30,606 bases of DNA from CAZABG01 sp964460985 (GTDB lineage Bacteria > Chlamydiota > Chlamydiia > Chlamydiales > Parachlamydiaceae), in the NCBI GenBank assembly GCA_964460985.1, contig CAYWQX010000024.1:1-30606 (forward strand). Direction: 5' to 3'. The position numbers and the translations under genes are program-made. Shown here in pieces: positions 22,876-30,606 of the stretch. The number at the start of each line of letters is the position of its first letter. The first letter of the stretch is position 1. The notes beneath the pieces were generated by a model. The model was not told the DNA's origin and made no database searches. It was given only the letters and a program-made list of their open reading frames with translations.

Positions 22876-25659
22876 TTAATTTCTAGAAGGTTTGTAGATA
22901 AGTCCCGGAGGGGTCTGTCCGATCAATTCAACCGCGATCCTCCTTTTATTTTCACGACCGATCTCTTCTTTCGCCTTTTCTAAAAATGTAGAATAAGAGA
23001 GCTTCTCAAGGGTTTGAATTCTTTCATCAATCCATCCGAAGTTCCCTTGATAGTCATAAGCGAGTTTGAAAAGAAGCTCTCCCATCGCTTGCATATTGAA
23101 GGGTTTTAGTTTTAAAGCGGTGATGAGCGAAGCTTTGATTTGCTCAAACTTCTCTTCGCTAATCTCCTCTTCCAAGTTTCTTAAATATTGATCAAGAAAG
23201 GCCTCCGTTCTCCACAAAAGTTCTCTTGGGCTGTAGCTTGCCGATTGGATCAAGAAGAAATGAAAGAGATGCTTGTACATATCTTCATTAGCCGACTGCA
23301 CGATATAGCCTGTTTGCTGTTCCGTTCTTAGCGTTCTGAAGTAGGCCTCTTTTAACCCTTGGCCAAGAATTTGCTGAACCGCCCGATTCTCAAGCGAAAA
23401 AGGGATGTCGATTGCCAAAATCATTCCTTGGCTTTCGCCTTTTGACTTCCTGGAAATAACTAAAGGGCCATTTTTTAAATCTCGAAAGGAAACTGCCTTT
23501 TGCTGGCTTAGCGGATATCCCCTATTGATTAAACTGAGGATTTCTTGGTTTAATCGGATCGCCTCCTCTTTCTTCACGTTGCCGATGATCAGGCCGGCTA
23601 CAAAAGCTTTTTCATAAAAAGCCTTTATATACGTTTTAAAATCTTCTAAGGTGACTTTTTTGAGCGCTTGCGCTTTTTGCTTGATGCTTGCCTTTCCGGT
23701 TAAGGTCTCTTGAATCAACTGCGAGCTTTGTTTATAGGGAGGATTTGAAAGCTGGTTTTGATAATCTCGCTTGAGTTCTTCTAGCTGGGTTTGAAAAAGC
23801 TCGCCACTTAGGGTCAGCTGTTTGAGCTCTTGACGAATAGCTTTAACTACTGCAAGAGAGGGAGACGAGTAGCCGTTGACAGTCAACTGAAGTCCTTTAA
23901 GGCTGTTCTTAAAGTCGATTCCGGTCCCTGCTAAGGATGCATTATGAAGAAGTTCAAGCAAGTTGTATTGCAGGATTTTTAAATAGAGATCGGCAAGGGC
24001 CTGATTTTTCCCTTTCTTGTACTGATAGCCTGAAGATCTGATTTCAAAGGTCATATAAATTTCAGGAGTGGCATAGACACTATCGCCCCAAAAATACAGC
24101 TGCCCTTGCGGCTCATCCACAATTAAGTCGGGCTGAGGGAGTTTTTCGAATTTGGAGTAGTATGCTTGAGGATAGACAAGGTTGAAATCGGTAGGAAGAT
24201 ATGGGTTTGTACTGGGGAGCTGAAAAGCGCTTGGAATAATGGATAGGGCTAAAGGATCTATTCTAAAGGGTGTATCTGTCCACTCTTCTTTTTCGGTGTA
24301 GACTGCTTGCGTGTCCTTTTGCGGAGCGGCAAGGGTTGCAATCGTTAAAGCAGGGTCTAGGGAATTTAGAAACTGTGTGTTAGAGGCGGGATCGAATTTT
24401 TTGATCAGTTTGCTTTTTTCAGGATAGGTAGCAAGATCTTCGTCAGACAAAGTCGATGCCTTTTCCATCGCCTCGTCAGCCGCATCCTGTTTAGTCTGAT
24501 TTTGGTAGGAGAGGAGCTTTAAGAGTTTCACCTCTTCATACACTTTTTCAGGAATTCCTTGCTCTCTTAGCTTTTCAATTACGCCAAGAACAAGGCCTAT
24601 CACTTTATCTTTATTTTTTAATCCGGCAGCCGTGAGCTCAATCTCTATTTGGAATAATCCCTCATCGTTTGTGTAAGATAAGGAGCCTGCCATAACCGAG
24701 GTGGCTAAACCCTCTTTTTTAAGGATTTGGCTAAGGGAATTGGGCCCTTCATTACCTAGGATGTGAGTGACAAGCTCTTCCGGTTTGGCCTCGTCATCCT
24801 TTAAACTGACTTCCCACATCAAACTTAAAATATAGCGATTTTGAATAGGTTCAAAGGTGATTAGCTTGCCGCGGATATTGCTAAGAATGGGGCCTTTAAA
24901 TTCAGGCAGTTTAAAATCGCTTTTTTTAATGCCGCTAAATTCTTTTTCAACAAGGGCTTTTATTTCACTTAAAGGTTTGGGCGAAAGGACAAAAAGCCTC
25001 ATCCTATCGCTTGAGTAAGCTTTAGCATGCCACTCTTTTAAAACCTCTTGTGAAGTTCCGGCTAAGCTTTTTAAATTGCCTGTGGTAAATTGATGAAACG
25101 GATGATTTGGAAGGGCCAGCTTGCTTAAGATCTCTTGTTCTTTATAAGAATCGAGCTCAAGATTTTTTTTAAATTCTTGATCAATCGCGTTGAGTTCGCG
25201 ATTTACACCGCTTGGATTAAATAAGGGGGTCTGAAAAAACTGGGCGAAACGGTCTAAAGTCTCTTCAAAGCCTTGATTGGTTACGGCAAAGTAGTATCCC
25301 GTCATGTCGGTGCTCGTGAAGGCGTTAAACTGCCCTTTATACTGGGCAATTACTTTGTCAAACTCCGATTCATTCGGATACTTTTCTGTGCCTAAAAAGA
25401 GCATATGTTCAAGAAAATGGGCAAGGCCCGGTTTAGGCTCATGCCAGCTTCCCACTCTTACCGCGAGAGCCGCAGCAGAGTTCGGGGTATCAGGATCGCT
25501 AATGAGAAGAGCTTCAAGGCCATTATCGAGTTTAATTTTCTCAACTTGCCGATCTTGAAAGTCGTAGGTATAAATAGGAGTTTTAGCCAGATCGGGAATT
25601 GTTTCTACCCCATTTAAAGCAAAAAGGGAGAAAACAAGAGAGAAAATCATTTTACGCAT
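22876..25659 (-). CDS. ptr: Insulinase/pitrilysin-family (M16) zinc protease
   Basis: A 927-residue protease of peptidase family M16, close to the usual pitrilysin length of about 960. The inverted zinc motif HFLEH is at 81-85 (ligands H81 and H85, catalytic E84) and the third ligand fits E162, 77 residues after H85, as in Escherichia coli pitrilysin. LFLGTEKYPNESEF and FNAFTSTDMTGYYF are further family motifs. The second half carries the inactive M16 repeats, including RTEQQTGYIV. The N terminus is a signal peptide (MRKMIFSLVFSLFALNG), so it acts in the periplasm on small peptides. The chosen ATG overlaps the plsB stop (ATGCGTAA); alternatives at 25671 and upstream lack a better ribosome site. 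The plsB-ptr-rng association is also seen in Chlamydia. Confidence 0.95.
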   Translation of the reverse strand: MRKMIFSLVFSLFALNGVETIPDLAKTPIYTYDFQDRQVEKIKLDNGLEALLISDPDTPNSAAALAVRVGSWHEPKPGLAHFLEHMLFLGTEKYPNESEFDKVIAQYKGQFNAFTSTDMTGYYFAVTNQGFEETLDRFAQFFQTPLFNPSGVNRELNAIDQEFKKNLELDSYKEQEILSKLALPNHPFHQFTTGNLKSLAGTSQEVLKEWHAKAYSSDRMRLFVLSPKPLSEIKALVEKEFSGIKKSDFKLPEFKGPILSNIRGKLITFEPIQNRYILSLMWEVSLKDDEAKPEELVTHILGNEGPNSLSQILKKEGLATSVMAGSLSYTNDEGLFQIEIELTAAGLKNKDKVIGLVLGVIEKLREQGIPEKVYEEVKLLKLLSYQNQTKQDAADEAMEKASTLSDEDLATYPEKSKLIKKFDPASNTQFLNSLDPALTIATLAAPQKDTQAVYTEKEEWTDTPFRIDPLALSIIPSAFQLPSTNPYLPTDFNLVYPQAYYSKFEKLPQPDLIVDEPQGQLYFWGDSVYATPEIYMTFEIRSSGYQYKKGKNQALADLYLKILQYNLLELLHNASLAGTGIDFKNSLKGLQLTVNGYSSPSLAVVKAIRQELKQLTLSGELFQTQLEELKRDYQNQLSNPPYKQSSQLIQETLTGKASIKQKAQALKKVTLEDFKTYIKAFYEKAFVAGLIIGNVKKEEAIRLNQEILSLINRGYPLSQQKAVSFRDLKNGPLVISRKSKGESQGMILAIDIPFSLENRAVQQILGQGLKEAYFRTLRTEQQTGYIVQSANEDMYKHLFHFFLIQSASYSPRELLWRTEAFLDQYLRNLEEEISEEKFEQIKASLITALKLKPFNMQAMGELLFKLAYDYQGNFGWIDERIQTLEKLSYSTFLEKAKEEIGRENKRRIAVELIGQTPPGLIYKPSRN

Positions 25660-26617
25660 GGATTTTGCCATATAATTGGTTGACCGTGCTCCAAATATTT
25701 GAAGCCCTTTTTTCACGCATTTGCTTTTTATCCATCCCTTCAGATCCGGGGATCCGGCTCATGTCGATCTCCTCTCCAAAAGCAAGGTGGACCGGCTGAA
25801 AAGAGGCAAGCCGCATCTCGCCTAATTCTGTCTGGATATTTTCAGGAGGAGGCAGCAAACGATAGGTTGAAAGCGCTAAAGGATAAAAATGAGTTTTTGT
25901 CTTCGCTTGATCGGCATAAATTTTAAAGAGCTCGATGCTATTTGCGTCAAAAGGAGCTAGCATTATCTCCTTTTGATCGTTCATCCGGTCTCTTCCGCCG
26001 CTTGGAGCCACATAAATCAGCTTGCCGCCTTCTTTTAGAAGCTCTTTCATCCGGTTAAGCGTGCGTTGATTATGCAGCTGTTTTTCAGCTTTTTCTTCCG
26101 GAGGATTTTCAATATACCTTTTAGAGTAGATGCAAAGAAGGTTTCTCCCTCGGCTGAAAGGAATGGCAAAGGGATCGCTCACAACTCTGTGGCCGGCAAC
26201 GGCGATAATGTCTTCTGCCAGTTTCGGATATTCTTTTTCTAGCAGGCATGAGATGATTTGCGGATCGGGCTCCGTTTGGTGGTTTGCGAGAAGGATGACA
26301 TTTTCTCCTCGATTGATTTGCTCTTCAATTTTCTCTAAGTATTCTTCTCCAAGAATCCCTGAATGCACTTCATCGATAAGGGGCCTGATAAAATTGAGGC
26401 CAAATTCGTAATAGCTCGCTTCCTTAGAGTGGAATAGATCAAACCGTGTGGGATTTTTGAGCTCGTTTGCGACATATTCCATCATCTCGATAAAAACCCC
26501 TTCGTATTGGGCGGGATTCTTAACCGATTTGATATAGCTTTCGTAAAAGCCGCGTAAAATCCTCTCTGTTTTTTGATCGAGGGAAAATGCTTTTAACCTA
26601 CTTTCAAAGCTGTTCAC
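25652..26617 (-). CDS. plsB: Glycerol-3-phosphate acyltransferase, chloroplast (ATS1) type
   Basis: A 321-residue soluble acyltransferase that makes 1-acyl-glycerol-3-phosphate. The catalytic HX4D box is ANHQTEPD (H113, D118), and VAPSGGRDRMN supplies the glycerol-3-phosphate-binding motif. A helical N-terminal domain of about 80 residues precedes it. No membrane helix is present. It resembles the soluble plant plastid enzyme rather than the 800-residue enterobacterial PlsB, a known chlamydial trait often cited for the ancient chlamydia-plant connection. Its ATG overlaps the rng stop by four bases, and its stop overlaps the protease start, so the three are translationally coupled. Confidence 0.96.
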   Translation of the reverse strand: MNSFESRLKAFSLDQKTERILRGFYESYIKSVKNPAQYEGVFIEMMEYVANELKNPTRFDLFHSKEASYYEFGLNFIRPLIDEVHSGILGEEYLEKIEEQINRGENVILLANHQTEPDPQIISCLLEKEYPKLAEDIIAVAGHRVVSDPFAIPFSRGRNLLCIYSKRYIENPPEEKAEKQLHNQRTLNRMKELLKEGGKLIYVAPSGGRDRMNDQKEIMLAPFDANSIELFKIYADQAKTKTHFYPLALSTYRLLPPPENIQTELGEMRLASFQPVHLAFGEEIDMSRIPGSEGMDKKQMREKRASNIWSTVNQLYGKIHA

Positions 26618-28143
26618 AGATCGATTTTTTTGTTGGTTATGGTTGAATAAAAATGAAACTCATTAATATGCAAGCGATCATCCTGTCCAAATTCAAGATG
26701 GGCATTTAACTCTTCCGAGAGTCTCTTTAGATATCCTTTGTCGTTCACATTGAGATATTGATCAAGCTCAGGGTGCGTGACCAATTTGATGCCGTACTGT
26801 TGATTATAGCCCACCACTTTTTTAAGGAGTCTTTCAATTTCAATAGAGACGCTCTCATGCGTTTTAACAAGGCCTGAAGCATTGCAGTAGGGGCATCCGC
26901 AGAAAATTGTTTGCATCAAAGACCCTCTATTTCTTTGACGGGTCATCTCGACTAAGCCAAATTCGCTCATGCCAAGAAGCGTACACTTGGCAGAATCTTC
27001 TTTCATGCAGTCTTTTAACCTTTCTAAAACTCTTCGCTGATTTTTACGCAGTTTCATGTCAATAAAGTCGCAGATAATAAGGCCGCCTACATTTCGAAGG
27101 CGAACTTGTCTTGCAATCTCTTCCGCTGCCTCTAAATTGATTCGGACAAGCGACTCTTCCACGTCTGTTTCACCCGTCTGGCTTCTGCCGGAGTTCACAT
27201 CGACTGTATGCATTGCTTCGGTTCTGTCGAAGTAAAGGTAGCCGCCGCTCGGCAGCCAAATTTTTCGTTTGAGCGTTTTTTCGATCTCTCTTTCTACCTG
27301 GAAGCGTTCAAACATGGGGATTTTATCGCGATAAAACTCAAGTTTCAGGCTGTGTTCGGTTTGGTAGCGGCTGTATTGTCTTTTGATTGCCTGATAGGTG
27401 GGATAGTCATCGACTAAAATACGATCATAGCGTTTATCCAAAGCGGTAATCAAGGCGCGTTTAATGAGATCGCTTTCTTCAAAAAGGAGTTTAGGCTCTG
27501 TTGCTTTTTGGAAGTTATTTTTGATCTCATCCCATTGTTTAATGAGATCGGAGGTCTCCTCGATGAGCTGTTCAGGGGTTGCAGTACAACTTGCCGTTCT
27601 GAGGATCAGCCCCATATCTTGAGGCATCTCAAAGGAGCGGATGAATTTTTTAAGACGCTCTCTTGCCTGCCTGTCTTCGATTTTACGAGAAACCCCTCGA
27701 TGGCTTGAATTGGGAAGTAAGACTAAGTATCTGCCGGCAATCGAAATGTTAGAGGTGAGTCTTGCTCCCTTATTGCCGATCGGCTCTTTTACCACTTGGA
27801 CTAAAACCCATTGGTCAGGTTTTAAGAGTTTTTCAATGTCCTGATCTTTTTCTTGCTTCTTTGGATTTTGCTCATCCAAGTCGAAATCCATATCAAAGAG
27901 CTGTTCAAACTTCTTCGTATTTTCCAGGATGTCGGAAATATGGATAAAGCCGTTTTCCCCTTCATTGATGTCGATAAAAGCCGACTGAATGCTATGAAGG
28001 ATATTGGTGACTTTGCCTTTATAAATATTGCCAGTTAATTGACGCTCTTTTTTTCTTTCGACCGTCAAGTCATGCAGCTGTCCATTTTTGAGGATAGCAA
28101 GACGTATTTCTTTTGATTCGACGTTAAGTAGGATCTCGGACAT
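26614..28143 (-). CDS. rng: Ribonuclease G/E family endoribonuclease
   Basis: A 509-residue RNase G-type enzyme (CafA) for rRNA 5'-end maturation and mRNA decay. An S1 RNA-binding domain begins at TGNIYKGKVTNILHSIQSAF (about 38-57), with an acidic, lysine-rich insert at about 75-108. Catalytic metal ligands D315 (TVDVNSG) and D359 (IICDFIDM) are present. CGCPYC (415-420) holds the C417/C420 pair that forms the zinc link between subunits. It lacks the long RNase E scaffold tail. An AAAGG ribosome site lies 7 bases before the ATG. About 204 bases without a gene lie upstream and may be a regulated leader; RNase E/G genes are often autoregulated through theirs. Confidence 0.96.
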   Translation of the reverse strand: MSEILLNVESKEIRLAILKNGQLHDLTVERKKERQLTGNIYKGKVTNILHSIQSAFIDINEGENGFIHISDILENTKKFEQLFDMDFDLDEQNPKKQEKDQDIEKLLKPDQWVLVQVVKEPIGNKGARLTSNISIAGRYLVLLPNSSHRGVSRKIEDRQARERLKKFIRSFEMPQDMGLILRTASCTATPEQLIEETSDLIKQWDEIKNNFQKATEPKLLFEESDLIKRALITALDKRYDRILVDDYPTYQAIKRQYSRYQTEHSLKLEFYRDKIPMFERFQVEREIEKTLKRKIWLPSGGYLYFDRTEAMHTVDVNSGRSQTGETDVEESLVRINLEAAEEIARQVRLRNVGGLIICDFIDMKLRKNQRRVLERLKDCMKEDSAKCTLLGMSEFGLVEMTRQRNRGSLMQTIFCGCPYCNASGLVKTHESVSIEIERLLKKVVGYNQQYGIKLVTHPELDQYLNVNDKGYLKRLSEELNAHLEFGQDDRLHINEFHFYSTITNKKIDL

Positions 28144-28347
28144 TCGTTACCTTTGAGGTGACGAAAGGGAGACTCAATCTCTCTTTTTAAGGGCCTAAAC
28201 TGTAAACTCTAATTTTAGCAATTAGAGGAAATAGCCAAACTTTTTTTGACTTTAAGGAAGGGATCATCCACCTGCAACCTTAATGTCGTAATGAGAGGAG
28301 TCGCTGCCTTTCGGGGTTTATAACCAATCATTATCAATTATCTTGGA
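28144..28347 (-). promoter_or_regulatory. Gene-free stretch upstream of rng, possible leader
   Basis: This 204-base stretch has no convincing ORF. It holds a perfect palindrome at 28207-28227 (CTCTAATT, loop TTAGC, AATTAGAG) that includes a TAAAAT on the minus strand, plus a TTAAGG...CCTTAA pair near 28253-28285 with short internal repeats. I could not match it to SRP RNA, tmRNA or another known RNA. It may be the structured 5' leader of rng or an unknown small RNA. Confidence 0.35.
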
Positions 28348-28638
28348 TTATAAAGGATTCTTAGGATCTTGACCATATTTCTTATTGATCCAATCTTGAA
28401 TTTCCTTCAACGCACGAGTCATTTGTTTCACTCTTTCAAGCGACTGTTCGACAGAAGCCTCCTTATCGCCTGTCGCTATAAGAATTTCTTGGAAGAATTG
28501 ATGGATTCTTAAAAGCCACTCTTTCAGCTCCGCAGCACTCATTTTTTCAAGAGGAGAATTGGGTAAGTACACCACCCTCGGTTTACTAAGAAAGGGCGAG
28601 GTGGGGATGAATTTAAGGGTCCAGAGAGGCTCCTTCAT
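28348..28638 (-). CDS. Small hypothetical protein (96 aa)
   Basis: No family recognised. The N-terminal third is hydrophobic-aromatic and beta-like (EPLWTLKFIPTSPFL, then VVYLPNSP); the rest is two charged amphipathic helices (AELKEWLLRIHQFFQEILIA and VEQSLERVKQMTRALKEIQD). No signal peptide. The start at ATG 28638 is preferred over a TTG five codons earlier, because that TTG overlaps the -10 box. A perfect TATAAT lies 6 bases upstream, so the message is probably leaderless. rng follows 204 bases downstream on the same strand. Confidence 0.65.
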   Translation of the reverse strand: MKEPLWTLKFIPTSPFLSKPRVVYLPNSPLEKMSAAELKEWLLRIHQFFQEILIATGDKEASVEQSLERVKQMTRALKEIQDWINKKYGQDPKNPL

Positions 28639-28644
28639 ATTGTT

Positions 28645-28650
28645 ATTATA
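28645..28650 (-). promoter_or_regulatory. -10 box for a leaderless small-protein transcript
   Basis: A perfect TATAAT on the minus strand with 6 bases to the ATG at 28638, the same geometry as at ychJ. The -35 region is poor. Confidence 0.4.
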
Positions 28651-28727
28651 CAAATTTTTGAAATTTAGGGGTTTAATGTTAAAAAATTAATAGAATTTTA
28701 ATTGAAATCTTTGTTACTCGTTATAGG

Positions 28728-29642
28728 ATGTGCGGCATTTCGGTTCTTTGGTTTACTCTCGCAATAGTCCTTCTTTTAATGGGCGATTTGCTTTTTCATC
28801 GAAAAAAAGAGAGAGCGCTCAACTTTAAAGAGGCGATTCAAGCCACTCTTTTTTGGATAGGGCTTGCGCTTCTTTTCAATATTTGGGTCTATTTTTGTAA
28901 AGGGCAAGAAACGGCCCTTCATTTTTTAGCCGCCTATCTCGTCGAGCAATCTTTGAGTGTCGATAATCTTTTCGTCTTTATCGTCATTTTTAAGTATTTT
29001 GGAATCGAAGGGAAGTATCAGCATAAAATTTTATTCTTCGGAATTTTAGGGGCGATTGTCTTTCGGGCTTTATTCATCGGCTTTGGCCTTGAACTCGTTC
29101 AAAGATTCGAGTGGATCTTGTACATTTTTGGTTTATTCCTGATCTATGCCGGAGTCCAGCTTGCTTTTCCCCAAAAAGAATATGACCCTGAGAATAACTT
29201 AGCGGTGAAATGGGTGAAAAAGTTATTTCCTGTGACGCACGAAGGAAAGGGGCATTTTTGGTATAAAGGGGCTATGACCTCCTCGATGCTCGCGCTCATT
29301 GCCGTGGAGACATCGGACATCCTTTTTGCGCTCGATTCGATTCCTGCCGTGTTTGCAATAAGCCGCGATCCGTTTATCGTCTATACCTCCAACATCTTTG
29401 CTATTCTAGGGTTGAGATCGCTTTATTTCGCGATCTCAGGGCTTCTTGAGACGTTTACCTATCTTCATTGGGCGCTTGCTGCCATTCTCATTTTTGTCGG
29501 GATCAAAATGTTAGTAGAGCCTTTTTATCATATCCCTGTCGGATTCTCTCTCATGTTTATTTTTGGCGCTCTAGGAATTGCGATCGGCTCGGGTTGGGAA
29601 AAAAGCCGTAGGCCTAAAAACAAATCTTCTGATAAGGGGTAG
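28728..29642 (+). CDS. TerC/Alx-family integral membrane protein, copy 1
   Basis: A 304-residue membrane protein of the TerC family with seven or more helices. Conserved acidic sites are in EQSLSVDNLFVFIVIF and VETSDILFALDSIPAVFAI, which in this family bind or move metal ions: E. coli Alx is linked to manganese export, and firmicute TerC proteins to metal loading of exported enzymes. Between the halves lies the soluble loop with FPQKEYDPENN. The family is also tied to tellurite resistance, but no other ter gene is present. The ATG has little ribosome site (TAGG directly before it). The second copy follows after three bases. Confidence 0.92.
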   Translation: MCGISVLWFTLAIVLLLMGDLLFHRKKERALNFKEAIQATLFWIGLALLFNIWVYFCKGQETALHFLAAYLVEQSLSVDNLFVFIVIFKYFGIEGKYQHKILFFGILGAIVFRALFIGFGLELVQRFEWILYIFGLFLIYAGVQLAFPQKEYDPENNLAVKWVKKLFPVTHEGKGHFWYKGAMTSSMLALIAVETSDILFALDSIPAVFAISRDPFIVYTSNIFAILGLRSLYFAISGLLETFTYLHWALAAILIFVGIKMLVEPFYHIPVGFSLMFIFGALGIAIGSGWEKSRRPKNKSSDKG

Positions 29643-29645
29643 TGC

Positions 29646-30536
29646 ATGTGTGATCTTTCGGTAGGCTGGTTTACCCTCATCATTGTTTTTCTTTTGGCGA
29701 TAGATCTTCTATGGCATAGAAAAGATCGCGTCCTAAGCATGAAGGAAGCTCTTTATGCGAGCCTCTTTTGGATAACCCTTGCGCTCTTGTTTAATGTATG
29801 GATTTACTTCTGCCGAGGCAAAGAGGCGGCCCTTTTGTATTTAACCGGTTATGCAATTGAAAAATCGCTTAGCGTCGATAATCTCTTTGTTTTTATCGTT
29901 ATCTTCAAATACTTCCGCATCCAACCTAAATACCACCATAAAGTTCTTTTTTGGGGTGTGTTGGGGGCGATTTTTTTTAGAGCTCTATTTATTTGGCTCG
30001 GCCTTGAGCTGGTTGAAAGATATGCTTGGGTGCTTTATTTCTTTGCACTGTTTCTCATCTATGCAGGGATTAAACTCGCTTTTCCGCAAAAAGACTATGA
30101 CCCTGAAAAAAGCTGGCTTGTGAGAGGAGCTAAAAAAATCCTCCCCTTTACCACGGAAGGGGAAGGAAAATTCTGGCATAAGGGAGCTTTCACGACGATG
30201 TTTTTGGCCCTGATTGCCGTTGAAGCATCAGACATCTTATTTGCGCTAGATTCCATACCCGCAATTTTTGCAATCACCCGCGACCCCTTTATCGTGTACA
30301 CGAGTAATATTTTTGCGATTTTAGGCTTAAGGTCGCTCTATTTTGCGCTCGCAGGACTTTTAGAGACCTTTGTTTATCTGCACTGGGCGCTTGCTGTGAT
30401 CTTAACCTTCGTGGGGATAAAAATTCTGATTGAGCCTATTTACCACATTCCGCCAGGATACTCTCTCTTGTTTATAATTGGATCGCTTGCGATTGCTGTT
30501 GGAGCGGGCTATGAAAAAAGCCATACCAAGCCATAG
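29646..30536 (+). CDS. TerC/Alx-family integral membrane protein, copy 2
   Basis: A 296-residue paralogue of the preceding gene, alike along its whole length including EKSLSVDNLFVFIVIF, AFPQKDYDPE, VEASDILFALDSIPAIFAI and RDPFIVYTSNIFAILGLRSL. Third codon positions differ widely between the copies, so the duplication is old and both genes are kept by selection. AAGGGG lies about 7 bases before the ATG, inside the end of copy 1, giving it a better ribosome site than copy 1. The pair should be cotranscribed and could form a heteromer or serve different metals (inference). Confidence 0.92.
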   Translation: MCDLSVGWFTLIIVFLLAIDLLWHRKDRVLSMKEALYASLFWITLALLFNVWIYFCRGKEAALLYLTGYAIEKSLSVDNLFVFIVIFKYFRIQPKYHHKVLFWGVLGAIFFRALFIWLGLELVERYAWVLYFFALFLIYAGIKLAFPQKDYDPEKSWLVRGAKKILPFTTEGEGKFWHKGAFTTMFLALIAVEASDILFALDSIPAIFAITRDPFIVYTSNIFAILGLRSLYFALAGLLETFVYLHWALAVILTFVGIKILIEPIYHIPPGYSLLFIIGSLAIAVGAGYEKSHTKP

Positions 30537-30606
30537 CTTAAGAGAAGGCCTAAAAAAAAACTGAGAATAAGAGCTGGGATAATGTATTTTTTAAAGAGAT
30601 CCCCGA
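30509..30606 (-). CDS. C-terminal end of a possible membrane protein, running off the right edge
   Basis: On the minus strand a frame stays open from the right edge for 32 codons to a TAG at 30509-30511, reading DLFKKYIIPALILSFFLG and onwards to VWLFS. It looks like one membrane helix with a positive flank. It would overlap the end of the second TerC gene by 28 bases, as other convergent pairs here do. Too short to name; a competing frame with a stop near 30553 cannot be excluded. Confidence 0.35.
   Translation of the reverse strand, partial: GDLFKKYIIPALILSFFLGLLLSYGLVWLFS

Noticed and set aside
28168..28190. Possible plus-strand terminator (GGGAGA, loop CTCAA, TCTCTC, then Ts)
   Set aside because: Only six pairs with one G-U, and no plus-strand gene upstream that it could end.
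28260..28330. Possible SRP RNA or other known small RNA before rng
   Set aside because: The conserved GNAR-loop/symmetrical-loop signature of SRP RNA and the termini of tmRNA or 6S RNA were not found.
1..30606. Mobile elements, CRISPR arrays or prophage genes
   Set aside because: No transposase, integrase, evenly spaced direct repeats or phage structural genes were found; the only long repeat is the TerC gene pair.

Overview
This window looks like a chromosomal segment of a member of the Chlamydiota, most likely an environmental (amoeba- or invertebrate-associated) lineage rather than a Chlamydia species. The evidence is the block at 22-28 kb: rng, a chloroplast-type soluble plsB and a pitrilysin/insulinase protease, next to yceD-rpmF-plsX. 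From memory, the same genes are neighbours in Chlamydia trachomatis (around CT806-CT811). The uppS-cdsA-cmk run at 15-17 kb is also a chlamydial neighbourhood. Several genes here are not, as far as I recall, in the animal Chlamydia genomes: a class III nucleotide cyclase, a FadL-type porin, a TsdA-like dihaem cytochrome, acetyl-CoA synthetase and an archaeal/eukaryotic-type ProRS. I see no IS element, prophage, CRISPR array or rRNA. Coding density is very high; no gap exceeds about 205 bases, and many genes abut or overlap.

Layout. Positions 1-4.0 kb hold the 3' part of a giant signalling protein (AAA-type ATPase, TPR-like repeats, GAF, class III cyclase), whose end overlaps a convergent FadL-family porin (4.0-5.2 kb). 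From 5.4 to 8.9 kb come four little-known genes: a membrane-associated hypothetical, a DUF202 membrane protein, a small helical hypothetical, and a 577-residue protein with a disordered Ser/Pro/Arg-rich N terminus that could be a secreted effector. At 8.9-11.7 kb a thiosulfate dehydrogenase (TsdA)-like cytochrome and acsA diverge from a 27-base gap. proS and a small secreted protein follow on the minus strand, then bioY on the plus strand, ending in a strong bidirectional terminator at 14.5 kb.

From 20.2 kb down to 14.5 kb the minus strand carries one tight run: ychJ, tRNA-Leu(CAG), thiN, lepA, uppS, cdsA, cmk and a short class IV aminotransferase. The tRNA has a good sigma70-like promoter of its own, and its last base directly touches the thiN start codon. 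ychJ and a divergent NAPE-PLD-like metallohydrolase share the start-codon palindrome CATATG. From 28.7 kb down to 21.2 kb a second minus-strand run holds a small hypothetical, rng, plsB, a protease, yceD, rpmF and plsX. This run joins RNA processing, ribosome assembly and the first steps of phospholipid synthesis, and complements cdsA and uppS in the other cluster. The right end has two tandem TerC-family membrane proteins and the C-terminal tail of a probable membrane protein running in from the right edge.

Physiology. BioY and ThiN fit vitamin scavenging from a host. AcsA activates acetate, and the TsdA-like protein would let the cell exchange electrons with thiosulfate or tetrathionate. 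The best candidates for further work are the tRNA-thiN fusion transcript, the TsdA-like cytochrome, the multidomain cyclase, the replaced ProRS and the effector candidate.
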